From positions 496,001-560,000 of the forward strand of contig CAVXUA010000003.1 in the NCBI GenBank assembly GCA_963764825.1: a stretch of 64,000 nt of DNA, given 5' to 3'. This document shows, piece by piece, positions 19,452-28,064 of the stretch. The stretch comes from JAZGGS01 sp963764825. Lineage in GTDB: Bacteria > Bacteroidota > Ignavibacteria > Ignavibacteriales > Ignavibacteriaceae. A program made the translations under genes and the position numbers. The notes under the pieces are model-generated. The model ran no database searches. It saw only the letters and a program-made list of their open reading frames with translations, and was not told where the DNA came from. Each line of letters starts with the position of its first letter. The stretch's first letter is position 1.

Positions 19452-20411
19452 TTATTTTTTAAATGGCCTTTTTTTTATCATTCCGCCATGGACATCTTTT
19501 ATACTATTCATTATTATAAAAGCATCCGGGTCAATTTTATCTATCTCTCGTTTCAGCTTTGAGAGTTCAAGCCGTGTTATTACAGTATAAACTATATCCA
19601 CGTGCTGTAACTCATCCCGGTTTTTACCATATCCACGATTACCACTGTATAGTGTAACTCCCCTGCCCATATTATCAATAATAGCTTGTCTGATTTCATC
19701 ACTTTTACCTGAAACAATAGTAACTCCTGTATATTCCTCAACGCCTTCAATAATGAAATCAACAGTTCTTGATGCTGCTAAATAAGTTAGTATAGCATAA
19801 AGAGCAATTTCAACGGATAAAATATAAGCTCCAAACATAAAAATAATGGTATTAAAAATTAATATTATATCGCCTATTGTGAGCCCTGTTCTTTTACTAA
19901 GAGAAACTGCCAGTACTTCAGTTCCATCTATAACTGCTCCGCCTCTCATTGACAAACCAATCCCAAGCCCCAGAAAAAAACCACCAAAAATTGCTATTAG
20001 AAGTTTATCTGTAGTAATAACAGGATAAGGTACAAAATATACTGCAAAAGCAAGACCCACAATTGCCGCAATACTTTTAATGGCGAAAGCTTTACTGATT
20101 TGTGAGTAACCAACTATGATGAATGGAAGATTAATGATCACTAATAAAATTGATAAAGAAATTCCTGTTACCTGTTCAGTTAGCAGCGATATCCCCGTAA
20201 CGCCACCATCTATAAATGAGTTTGGAATTAGGAATCCTTTCAACCCAAAGCCAGCTGAGGCAATACCGAGCAATATAAGAAAAGCATCTCTTACAAAATG
20301 TGAAATATAAAAGCGGGTGATTTCATCCTTCGAATTCAATTTCTGGAAACCATATTTTGTCCCTAAACCAGTGGTGCCAGATGAATTAGTTATATTTGGA
20401 TTTGATTGCAT
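19452..20411 (-). CDS. YitT family membrane protein (DUF161 + DUF2179)
   Basis: The 319-residue protein carries a soluble N-terminal stretch (1-38), then five or six membrane segments with FLIPNSFIDGGVTGISLL and LGLGIGLSMRGGAVIDGTEV, both typical of YitT/DUF161. The last ~85 residues are a DUF2179 domain (EYTGVTIVSGKSDEIRQAI, DPDAFIIMNSIKDVHGG). Members are proposed transporters without an agreed substrate. The gene is complete. A possible promoter region of about 250 AT-rich bases lies upstream. Confidence 0.85.
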   Translation of the reverse strand: MQSNPNITNSSGTTGLGTKYGFQKLNSKDEITRFYISHFVRDAFLILLGIASAGFGLKGFLIPNSFIDGGVTGISLLTEQVTGISLSILLVIINLPFIIVGYSQISKAFAIKSIAAIVGLAFAVYFVPYPVITTDKLLIAIFGGFFLGLGIGLSMRGGAVIDGTEVLAVSLSKRTGLTIGDIILIFNTIIFMFGAYILSVEIALYAILTYLAASRTVDFIIEGVEEYTGVTIVSGKSDEIRQAIIDNMGRGVTLYSGNRGYGKNRDELQHVDIVYTVITRLELSKLKREIDKIDPDAFIIMNSIKDVHGGMIKKRPFKK

Positions 20412-20663
20412 TTCTACTTTTTGATTTTATTGTAACTTCTGTATATAGGGATCAGTTAGAGAAACAACAATACTTTTCCCTGATTCAATATGCTCACCAA
20501 CTTTTTTGACGATTTCCCTTTTATAAATAAATAATATCATATAAACGTATAAAAGGTTGAGATCTTTCAAAAAAGAGTTAACCAAGATAGGATTTGTTTC
20601 TCACTTTAAGCAAAGCATATTTCAAATTTATAAAATTAGATTGAATTAATTAATTTTGGGTAT

Positions 20664-20689
20664 AAAAAAGCCCGACACTATTGCCGGGC
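20664..20689 (-). terminator. Terminator of rlpA
   Basis: On the minus strand, GCCCG (20689-20685) pairs with CGGGC (20674-20670) and is followed by six Ts (20669-20664). It is placed just after the rlpA stop. Confidence 0.7.
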
Positions 20690-20716
20690 AATTCAGGAAA
20701 AGGATATGAAAAAATT

Positions 20717-21211
20717 TTAATTTACCGTTACAATAGGGTTATTAATTCCGTTTAAATATATTTCTTCAACTTTTAAACTTGCAACACCGTTTGCAATTAC
20801 ACCAAGTTCAATTGCAGCGGCTTTGGAAAGATCCAACTGGCGCCTTGGAATGTATGGTCCGCGGTCGTTTATTCTTACAACCAACGATTTCCCGGATTTT
20901 GTATTTGTAAGCTTAAGCAGCGTTCCAAATTTTATTGATTTATGAGCCGCTGTATAAGCCATTTGATCATAAATTTCACCATTTGCTGTCTTTTTACCAT
21001 GAAACCTGGAACCATACCAGGAAGCTTTCATTGTTCCACGGTCTATAAGCTCAACCACCGAAGTTTTAACAGTGTTCTCTTTTACGGTAACAGGGATGAA
21101 TTCATCAACAACTAATATTACATCTTCGATTTCATTGTTATTAGTAACTACTGTAAATCCTAACAAACCAACCACCAGTAAAATTAGAAACATTATTGAA
21201 AATGACTTCAA
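20717..21211 (-). CDS. rlpA: RlpA-like double-psi beta-barrel protein
   Basis: An exported protein of about 164 residues. After a signal or anchor segment (FSIMFLILLVVGLLGFTV) comes the RlpA double-psi barrel: MKASWYGSRFHGKKTANGE, YTAAHK, VVRINDRGPY with the catalytic Asp, and RQLDLSKAAAIELG. RlpA proteins are septal-ring lytic transglycosylases acting on peptidoglycan that lacks stem peptides. I choose TTG at 21211 rather than ATG at 21223, because an AGGTG ribosome site sits just before the TTG and overlaps the ATG codons. The SPOR domain of the E. coli protein is absent. Confidence 0.82.
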   Translation of the reverse strand: MKSFSIMFLILLVVGLLGFTVVTNNNEIEDVILVVDEFIPVTVKENTVKTSVVELIDRGTMKASWYGSRFHGKKTANGEIYDQMAYTAAHKSIKFGTLLKLTNTKSGKSLVVRINDRGPYIPRRQLDLSKAAAIELGVIANGVASLKVEEIYLNGINNPIVTVN

Positions 21212-21396
21212 GTGACACCTCATTCTTTATTTAACATAGCATTTATAATACAAAGTTAGAGTAGACGTTAAGTAAATACAATACAAAGATTAAACAAAAT
21301 GACTTAAAGTATTACTTGCAAATTTATCGACTATATTAGTTTTATGGTCGAATTGTACAATTCCCTAAAGATAATCAATTTATTTAGTAACGAATC

Positions 21397-21416
21397 CTCA
21401 ACTTAGGAAAGTTGAG
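21397..21416. repeat. Perfect 8-4-8 inverted repeat upstream of the APC permease
   Basis: CTCAACTT and AAGTTGAG are separated by AGGA. There is no T tract, so this is more likely an operator or mRNA hairpin than a terminator. It lies about 90 bases before the permease start. Confidence 0.4.
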
Positions 21417-21506
21417 ATGAGCGAAAGGCAATTTGGTTTCAGGATATAAATTTTAACTAGATAATTTCAATTTTTTTGGATTACAATTTTTAGCTACATT
21501 TAATTT

Positions 21507-23601
21507 ATGGTTGTAAAACGAAAAGATAGACTTAAAAAAGAGCTGACTCTGTTTCACGTTTACGCAATCGCTGCCGGGACTACTTTAAGTGCAGGGTTCT
21601 TCCTGCTGCCCGGTTTGGCTGCCGTTGAAGCGGGAGCCGCATTGCCCCTGGCTTATTTAATTGCTGTAATTCCACTTATTCCTGCAATGTTCAGCATAAT
21701 TGAGCTTGGAACCGCTATGCCAAGAGCAGGAGGTGTATATTATTTCCTCGATCGTACAATGGGACCAATGGTTGGTACGATTGGTGGATTTGGTACCTGG
21801 GCAGCTTTAGTATTAAAAGTTTCGTTTGCACTTATTGGAATGGGTGCTTACATCAATTTGTTTTTCCCTACAGTGGAAATTGTTCCAGTGGCAATATTAA
21901 TTGCTTTTGTGCTTGGAATGCTTAGTACTTTTGGGTCGAAGCGAAGTGGAAAGTTGCAGGTTGTATTAATTACTATGCTTCTTTTTTTACTCCTTATTTT
22001 TATTAGCGGCGGGGTTCCGAAAATAAGCGAGGTAAATTTTAGTGGTTTTCTTTCCTCCGGCTGGTCCTCAATTCTTTCTGCAGCAGGATTAGTTTATATA
22101 AGCTATATTGGAATTACAAACATAGCATCTCTATCTGAAGAAGTAAAAAATCCTGAACGCAATCTTCCTCTAGGAATTTTTCTTGCAATCGGCAGTGCAG
22201 TTATAATCTATTTTTTGGGGACAATAGTTATGGTGGGTATTATTCCGATGGAAGAACTCAAGGGTGATCTTACTCCTGTAGCCACTGCCGCTAAGTACAT
22301 TTTTGGCGATACCGGCGTTATACTTCTTTCGTTAGCCGCGTTGTTTGCTTTTATATCTGTTGCTAACGGCGGAACCCTTGCTGCATCTCGCTACCCGCTG
22401 GCTTTAAGCAGGGATCATCTTCTTCCAAGGTTTTTCCAGAAACTAAGCAGATGGGGCACACCTTTCTTTGCAATCCTTGTAACAATAGGAACCATCATTA
22501 TAATCTTGTTGTTTCTTGATCCAATTGGAATTGCAAAACTGGCAAGCTCATTCCAGCTATTGGTTTTTGCATTTATTTGCCTTGCAGTAATTATTATACG
22601 CGAAAGTAAAATTGAAGCTTATGATCCCGGTTTCAAATCTCCTTTTTATCCCTGGCTGCAATTTGTTAGGAATAATCCTTCCATTTATTTTGATTTATCA
22701 AATGGGAATTTTACCGTTTCTCTTCAGCCTTGGGCTTATTGCTGTTGGCGCAGCGTGGTACTGGTACTACGCACGGAACAAAGTTGTACGCACAGGCGCA
22801 ATTTATCACCTGTTTGAACGGCTGGGCAGACAGCGATTTGACGGGCTGGATACAGAGCTTAGGGGAATTCTTAAAGAAAAAGGATTACGGGAAGCGGATC
22901 CTTTTAATGAAATTGTTACTAGGAGTTTTGTTATTGATTATAAAGAAAAAGAAGACTTTGAAACCGCAGTGCGCAAAGCTTCTGAATGGATATCGCAGTT
23001 TGTTGATAGCACCCCATCGGAAATTGAGAAGATGTTTTTGGATGGAACAAGAATGGGTGCCACTCCTGTTACTCATGGAATTGCACTTCCTCACCTCAGG
23101 TTAAGAGGATTAGATCATGCAGAATTGGTTTTAGCCAGGGGAAGGGAGGGAATCCATATTAAATTTAGAGACCCACTTAAAGACCATGATGATGAAGATG
23201 AAGCTGATGTAGGTGCAATTTTCTTTTTAGTAAGTCCAGAGAAAGACCCCACACAACATTTAAGAATTTTAGCACAAATTGCAGGAAGAGTTGAAGAAGA
23301 TGGTTTTGCAGAAGAATGGCAGAGTGCAAATGATGAACAGGAACTGAAAGAAGCAGTGCTGCACGAAGACCGGCTGCTTTCCCTGCTTGTAGAGCGCGAC
23401 AGCTCGAGTGATGTTCTAATTGATAAAGAACTGAAGGACATACGATTTCCTGAAGGCTGCCTAGTTGCTATTTTACGAAGACAGGGTCAAACAATTGTTC
23501 CAAAGGGAAGCACAGTTATTCTTGAAGGTGATAGATTAACAATTATAGGCGATCCTCAAAGCATGGCTGAACTGAAAAAAGATTATGAGGGAGAGTACTA
23601 A
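21507..23601 (+). CDS. APC-family permease fused to PTS EIIA-like and RCK_C domains, frameshifted
   Basis: Two frames (21507-22817 and 22612-23601) join when one T is removed near 22662, linking SPFYPWLQ to LLGIILPFILI. The result is about 697 residues. Residues 1-420 are an amino-acid/polyamine permease (AAGTTLSAGFFLLPGLAA, MPRAGGVYYFLDR, SLSEEVKNPERNLPLG). Then comes an EIIA type-2 domain with a candidate phosphoryl His in THGIALPHLRL. Last is a TrkA_C/RCK_C domain (GCLVAILRRQGQTIVPKGST). The fused domains suggest phosphorylation- and ligand-gated transport. The substrate is unknown. Confidence 0.78.
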
Positions 23602-23669
23602 TAAGTTTTGGATATTCCCAAATAAATTATGGTGGAGAAATTTTATAAGGAAATAAAATAACGAGAAAA

Positions 23670-24719
23670 TTAAGCTTCTTCCTTTACTTTTAATGAATGT
23701 CCTTTAGTCATTCCAACTTTTCTTCCTGCAGATTCGATCAACTTATGTAACTGTTTAACAAAGAATTTTGGATCACTATCTGTACGATCTTTGCTTTCAT
23801 AAATGAGATACTTTTCTTTGTAGGGCTGTGGAGTGAAGTTTGGCATTATCACATTTGCTCCAACATCCAATCCTTTTTTTCTTCCATCAGAATCTAAAGT
23901 AGCAAGTGCAGTTGTTGCAGGAATGTGCGAATTCCTTAAAACAATTCGTGCAACCGCCATTGTGCGCAGCACTAAATTTATATCGCCATTCTCTTCATTC
24001 CTATAGGGTGTATTTTGGGAAGGAACAAAAGGACTGATTGAACACATATCAACATCCAACTCTTTTAGTAAAAGGATATCATTTGCGATATCTTCAATTG
24101 TTTGCTGTGGTAATCCTATAATATTTCCGCTGCCAACCTGGAAGCCGATTGATTTTAAATATTTTATATGCTCAATTCTTTCATCCAGTTCATCTCCCTG
24201 GTGGTAAACGGAATAAAGTTTTGGATTTGCAGTTTCATGCTTTAAAAGATAACGATCAGCCCCAGCATCCTTCCATCTTTTGTATTCATAAAATTCTCTT
24301 TCGCCGGTGCTAAGTGTAATTGCTACATCCAGATCCTTTTTTATCGCGGTTATTATTTCTTCAATATCTTTGCAATCAAATTTATGATCCTCGCCGGATT
24401 GTAAAACAATTGTTCTTATGCCCGATTCATAAATAAAGTGTGCAGCATTAATAATCTCTTCCTTTGTCATTCGGTATCTTTCCAACCTGGTATTATGGAG
24501 CCGCAAACCGCAATAAAGGCAATGTTGATCACAATAATTGGAAATCTCAATTATTCCCCTCAAGTGAACTTCATCTCCACAATATTCTTTCCTCACTTCA
24601 TCTGCTTTTTGATACAGAAGTTTAACATCTAATGGATCTTCAAGAGAGAGAAGAGAAACAATGTCTTTTTTAGTTAGACTATCTTTTTCTAAAACTGTGT
24701 TTAAACTAATATTTTTCAT
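23670..24719 (-). CDS. hydE: [FeFe]-hydrogenase maturase HydE (radical SAM)
   Basis: The 349-residue protein has the radical SAM cluster motif YCDQHCLYC (C63, C67, C70) within EISNYCDQHCLYCGLR, and the HydE/BioB-like sequences IVLQSGEDHKFD, VGSGNIIGLPQQT and SPFVPSQNTPY. HydE works with HydG and HydF to build the 2Fe subcluster of [FeFe]-hydrogenase. It is intact. It lies downstream of hydG on the same strand, with 130 bases between that hold a degraded dispersed repeat. Its likely client, HydA, is encoded at 37.7-39.6 kb. Confidence 0.93.
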   Translation of the reverse strand: MKNISLNTVLEKDSLTKKDIVSLLSLEDPLDVKLLYQKADEVRKEYCGDEVHLRGIIEISNYCDQHCLYCGLRLHNTRLERYRMTKEEIINAAHFIYESGIRTIVLQSGEDHKFDCKDIEEIITAIKKDLDVAITLSTGEREFYEYKRWKDAGADRYLLKHETANPKLYSVYHQGDELDERIEHIKYLKSIGFQVGSGNIIGLPQQTIEDIANDILLLKELDVDMCSISPFVPSQNTPYRNEENGDINLVLRTMAVARIVLRNSHIPATTALATLDSDGRKKGLDVGANVIMPNFTPQPYKEKYLIYESKDRTDSDPKFFVKQLHKLIESAGRKVGMTKGHSLKVKEEA

Positions 24720-24743
24720 ATGTAAAATTTCTTTTGATGGTGG

Positions 24744-24843
24744 TTACGAGGAGCAAAGTAACGAAACAATCTTTTAATCATTTAGATTGCTTCATCCCAA
24801 TGAAGCTGCCTGAAAGTAAACACGATTGGGATTTGCAATGACG
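24744..24843. repeat. Degenerate dispersed palindromic repeat between hydG and hydE
   Basis: The stretch contains TTACGAGGAGCAAAGTAACG, then AACAATCT facing AGATTGCTT, and GGGATTTGCAATGACG. This resembles the common interspersed palindrome that ends in TTGCAATGACG and is scattered through many bacterial genomes. It is non-coding here and imperfect. Confidence 0.4.
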
Positions 24844-24849
24844 ATTTTA

Positions 24850-26242
24850 CTACAAATACACATCTCTTTCGCCTTCATCAATCCGCTCAATCATCTTTTC
24901 AGTTTTCTCCCTCGCTGTTCCCTCAACTTTTTCAAGTTCATCTTTTAAAAATTTTTCACCTGTACTTTTTTGTGTCGTCTTCTGCAAAATCGTTTAGGTA
25001 TTCTTTAAAAGTTGCTAATGCATTTGGTACACATATCTTTCCAATGTTTCCTGATTTAGCCAGTTCCATAAATCTATCGCCGGTACGGTTTGAACGGTAA
25101 CATGCTGTGCAAAAGCTTGGCATGTAGCCAAGCGCAGCACAATCTTTAACAATTTCATCAAGAGATCGATGATCTCCCAATTGAAACTGTTCTAATTCTT
25201 TTTTAGCGGAACCCTCCTCGGAATCATGATAACTTCCCGGAGCAGTTCTGCTTCCGGCACTAATTTGTGAAACACCTACTTCAAATATTTCTCGTCTTAG
25301 TTCTGCTCGTTCCCTTGTTGAAAGAATAATTCCCGTATATGGAACAGCGAGACGGATCACGGCAACAAGCTTTTTGAAAGATTCATCATCAACTGCATGA
25401 GGCGGCTGCATTGCTGCCGGTGCGTTAAGTGCCGGTTCTAACCTTGGGATTGAAATTGTATGCGGACCGATTCCGTATTTATGATCAAGATCAAATGCAT
25501 GAGAAAGCAAAGCTAAAGTTTCAAATTTATAATCAATTAATCCAAACAATGCACCTATTCCAACATCATCAATACCTGCCTGCAGAGCTCTATCCATTGC
25601 ATAAAGACGCCATGCATAATCACTCTTTGGTCCACCTGGATGCATCTCTTTATAAGTGTCAAAGTGATACGTTTCCTGGAAGCATTGGTAAGTTCCAATT
25701 CCAAAACTTTTAAGTTCTTTAAACTGGTTAAGCGAGAGAGGGGCTGTGTTTACATTCAGTCTTCTAATATTGTTTCCATTTAAATTTACACTATAAATTC
25801 TATCTATTGCTTAGCCTATAGATTGAATATTTGCTTTTTTAGGATGTTCACCAGCAACAAGTAAAATTCGTTTTTGCCCTTGAAGCACAAGGTATCTTGC
25901 TTCCTGCTCAATCTCATCTAAAGTAAGCGTACGGCGCTGCAGTTCCTTGTTATCTTTCCTGAAAGCACAATAGAGGCAGTTGTTAACACACAAATTTGTT
26001 ACATATAACGGTGCAAATATAACAAGCCGGTTACCGTAAATTTTCTCCTTTACCTGCTTTGCGGTGTGGAATAATTTATCTAGTAATTCAGGTGAATTAA
26101 TATTCAACAAGGCAGCACTTTCTTGTAAATTAAGTCCTTTTGCATCCGCTGCCTTTTCAATTAAATCGTGCTGGTAGTCTTCATTCTGAAGCGAATCATC
26201 AGTTAATAATTGGCTAATATTTCCTTCCTTAATAAACTCCAT
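24850..26242 (-). CDS. hydG: [FeFe]-hydrogenase maturase HydG, with in-frame TAA and a frameshift
   Basis: HydG splits tyrosine to give the CO and cyanide ligands of the hydrogenase active site. The N-terminal cluster is CVNNCLYC (C85, C89, C92). The C-terminal cluster fits CX2CX22C exactly, from SFCTACYRSN to GKICVPN. Codon 144 is TAA (25811-25813), between NIQSIG and AIDRIYSVNLNG, with both sides in the same frame. A second break near 24965 is a six-A run; with one A fewer the frame continues to the typical ending GERDVYL at 24850. The reconstruction is 463 residues, the usual HydG length. Confidence 0.85.
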
Positions 26243-26570
26243 AAACTAACTCCATCATATAATCAATTCTTCCAAAATAAATAGAAGCTAACAGTATAGT
26301 GCAACTAACATACCACTAAAGAAGTTTCAAATTGATTATAGAAGCTAAAAACGGAATAAGACATTTCTCTAAAGAGAGAAAAACATTTTTACTTTTGAAA
26401 CCGGTTTAGAGAAGTAGCTAAAAACAGAAACAAAAAAGCTGAATAGAATATATTTTTTGAAGAAAAGACTGCTGGAACAGTTTTTGTCATTAGCAGATTT
26501 ATTGACAACAGGAAAAATTTTTAGAAACCTAATAAATTTTATTTGAATTACTTTTACGTATGGATAAAAA
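26243..26570. promoter_or_regulatory. Divergent hydG/hydF intergenic region
   Basis: This AT-rich spacer must hold promoters for both divergent maturase genes. A perfect 7-4-7 inverted repeat (TTTCTCT and AGAGAAA) lies at 26364-26381 near its middle and could be an operator. No known regulator motif was recognised. Confidence 0.4.
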
Positions 26571-27803
26571 GTGGATAAAGTAGCTAATGCCGAACGGTTA
26601 CATATTGCAATTGCCGGAAGAAGAAACGTTGGCAAATCTTCACTTATTAATGCTCTAACAGGGCAGGAATTATCAATCGTTAGTGAAGTTGCAGGGACTA
26701 CAACTGATCCGGTTAAAAAAGCTATCGAACTGTTACCATACGGACCTGTAGTTATTGTTGATACTGCAGGCATTGATGATGAAGGCGAGCTTGGCGAAAA
26801 AAGAATAAGCAGAACCCTTAAAGCAATTTCCTCTGCTGACTTTGCCATCGTTGTTGTTGACGCAAGAGAAAAATTAACCATTGAAGAAAAACAGTTAGTT
26901 GAATACCTGGATAAAATTTCAGTTAACTATATAGTAGTTGTTAATAAAATTGAATTTGGCGTTAATCTTGAATTACTAGACGAGCTAAAAAAATTAAATG
27001 TTACCCACTTCGAAGTTTCCTGCAAAGAGCAAATCGGATTTGAAACCCTAAGAGTTGAAATAATTTGTGCGCTTCCACAGGAAACCGAGAAGTTATTGAT
27101 CGGCGATCTTATAAAAAAAGGTGATGTGGTTGTGTTGGTTGTTCCAATAGATTCCGGCGCGCCCAAAGGTAGAATAATTAAACCGCAGGCACACGCATTG
27201 CGCGAAGCACTTGATAAAAACACAATTTCAATTGTGGTGCAGCATACAGAACTTTCCGAAGCATTAAACAGTTTAAAAAATCCTCCCGATCTTGTTGTAA
27301 CCGACAGCCAGGCAATTATGCAAGTTGCTGCTGATGTTCCCGAGGGAATTAAAGTAACAACATTTTCAATCCTGATGGCAAGGCTTAAAGGCGATCTGCC
27401 CGTTTTCGTAAACGGGTTACAAAAAGTAGATGAATTGCAAAACGGCGATAAAGTTTTTATAGCCGAAGCATGTACACACCATGCGCAGAGAGATGACATT
27501 GGTACAGTTAAAATACCAAGATGGCTTCGTGAGCATACAGGTAAAGAGCTTGAAATTAATGTGGCACATGGTTTTGATTTTCCTCAAAACATCACCGACT
27601 ATAAACTTATAATTCATTGCGGTGGATGTATGTTAACAAGGAAATCTATGCAGGTTCGATTAAAGCAAGCCCGCTTGATGGATATCCGAATTGTTAATTA
27701 TGGTATTTTAATCTCATATCTACACGGCGCAATACCACGTGCTTTGGAACCCTTTAGCGAAGCTATGTCTGAGTGGAATAAAGTAAAACTATTGAAAGTC
27801 TAA
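26571..27803 (+). CDS. hydF: [FeFe]-hydrogenase maturation GTPase HydF
   Basis: The 410-residue protein starts with GTG at 26571. The G domain shows G1 GRRNVGKS (16-23), G3 VDTAG and G4 VVNKIE. The cluster-binding domain near the C-terminus has EACTHHAQ and HCGGCM, the Cys/His set that holds the [4Fe-4S] cluster carrying the 2Fe precursor. HydF is the scaffold that hands the finished subcluster to HydA. An ATG at 26560 is out of frame and stops after seven codons, so GTG is preferred. The gene is intact. Confidence 0.92.
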   Translation: MDKVANAERLHIAIAGRRNVGKSSLINALTGQELSIVSEVAGTTTDPVKKAIELLPYGPVVIVDTAGIDDEGELGEKRISRTLKAISSADFAIVVVDAREKLTIEEKQLVEYLDKISVNYIVVVNKIEFGVNLELLDELKKLNVTHFEVSCKEQIGFETLRVEIICALPQETEKLLIGDLIKKGDVVVLVVPIDSGAPKGRIIKPQAHALREALDKNTISIVVQHTELSEALNSLKNPPDLVVTDSQAIMQVAADVPEGIKVTTFSILMARLKGDLPVFVNGLQKVDELQNGDKVFIAEACTHHAQRDDIGTVKIPRWLREHTGKELEINVAHGFDFPQNITDYKLIIHCGGCMLTRKSMQVRLKQARLMDIRIVNYGILISYLHGAIPRALEPFSEAMSEWNKVKLLKV

Positions 27804-27817
27804 ATTCTAGACTCAAT

Positions 27818-27987
27818 AATGTTGCTTTATTTCAAAACTATCCTATTCCATTAAACCCGACTACGAGAATTAAATTTGGAATGGCTGAAAATATGGAGCC
27901 AATGATTGCTGATTACAAATCAATTGGAGAGAAAGTAGTTGAGGATTTTAATGTTAGATTATTTTACGGCTTAAAATTATTTGTTAG
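27818..27987 (+). pseudogene. Orphan fragment of a type IX sorting domain
   Basis: Just after hydF an open frame with no start codon reads NVALFQNYPIPLNPTTRIKF, a decayed copy of the FxLxQNYPNPFNPTTTI signature that begins the type A sorting domain. Only about 20 residues are recognisable; the rest is scrambled. No secreted protein precedes it, so it is a relic left by deletion or recombination. Confidence 0.65.
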
Positions 27988-27993
27988 ATATTT

Positions 27994-28018
27994 GCCCCGA
28001 TTTTATCGGGGCTTTTTT
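27994..28018 (+). terminator. Terminator after hydF and the sorting-domain relic
   Basis: GCCCCGA (27994-28000) pairs with TCGGGGC (28006-28012) across a five-base loop and is followed by six Ts. Confidence 0.85.
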
Positions 28019-28064
28019 ATATTTATATGTAAGGGACATACTATTTTTAATTAGAGAGAATAAA

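Noticed and set aside
25811..25813. Recoding of the hydG stop as selenocysteine or pyrrolysine
   Set aside because: The codon is TAA, which neither pathway uses, and no recoding element is evident.
26560..26583. ATG at 26560 as the hydF start
   Set aside because: It is out of frame with hydF and stops after seven codons; GTG at 26571 leads directly into the conserved N-terminus.
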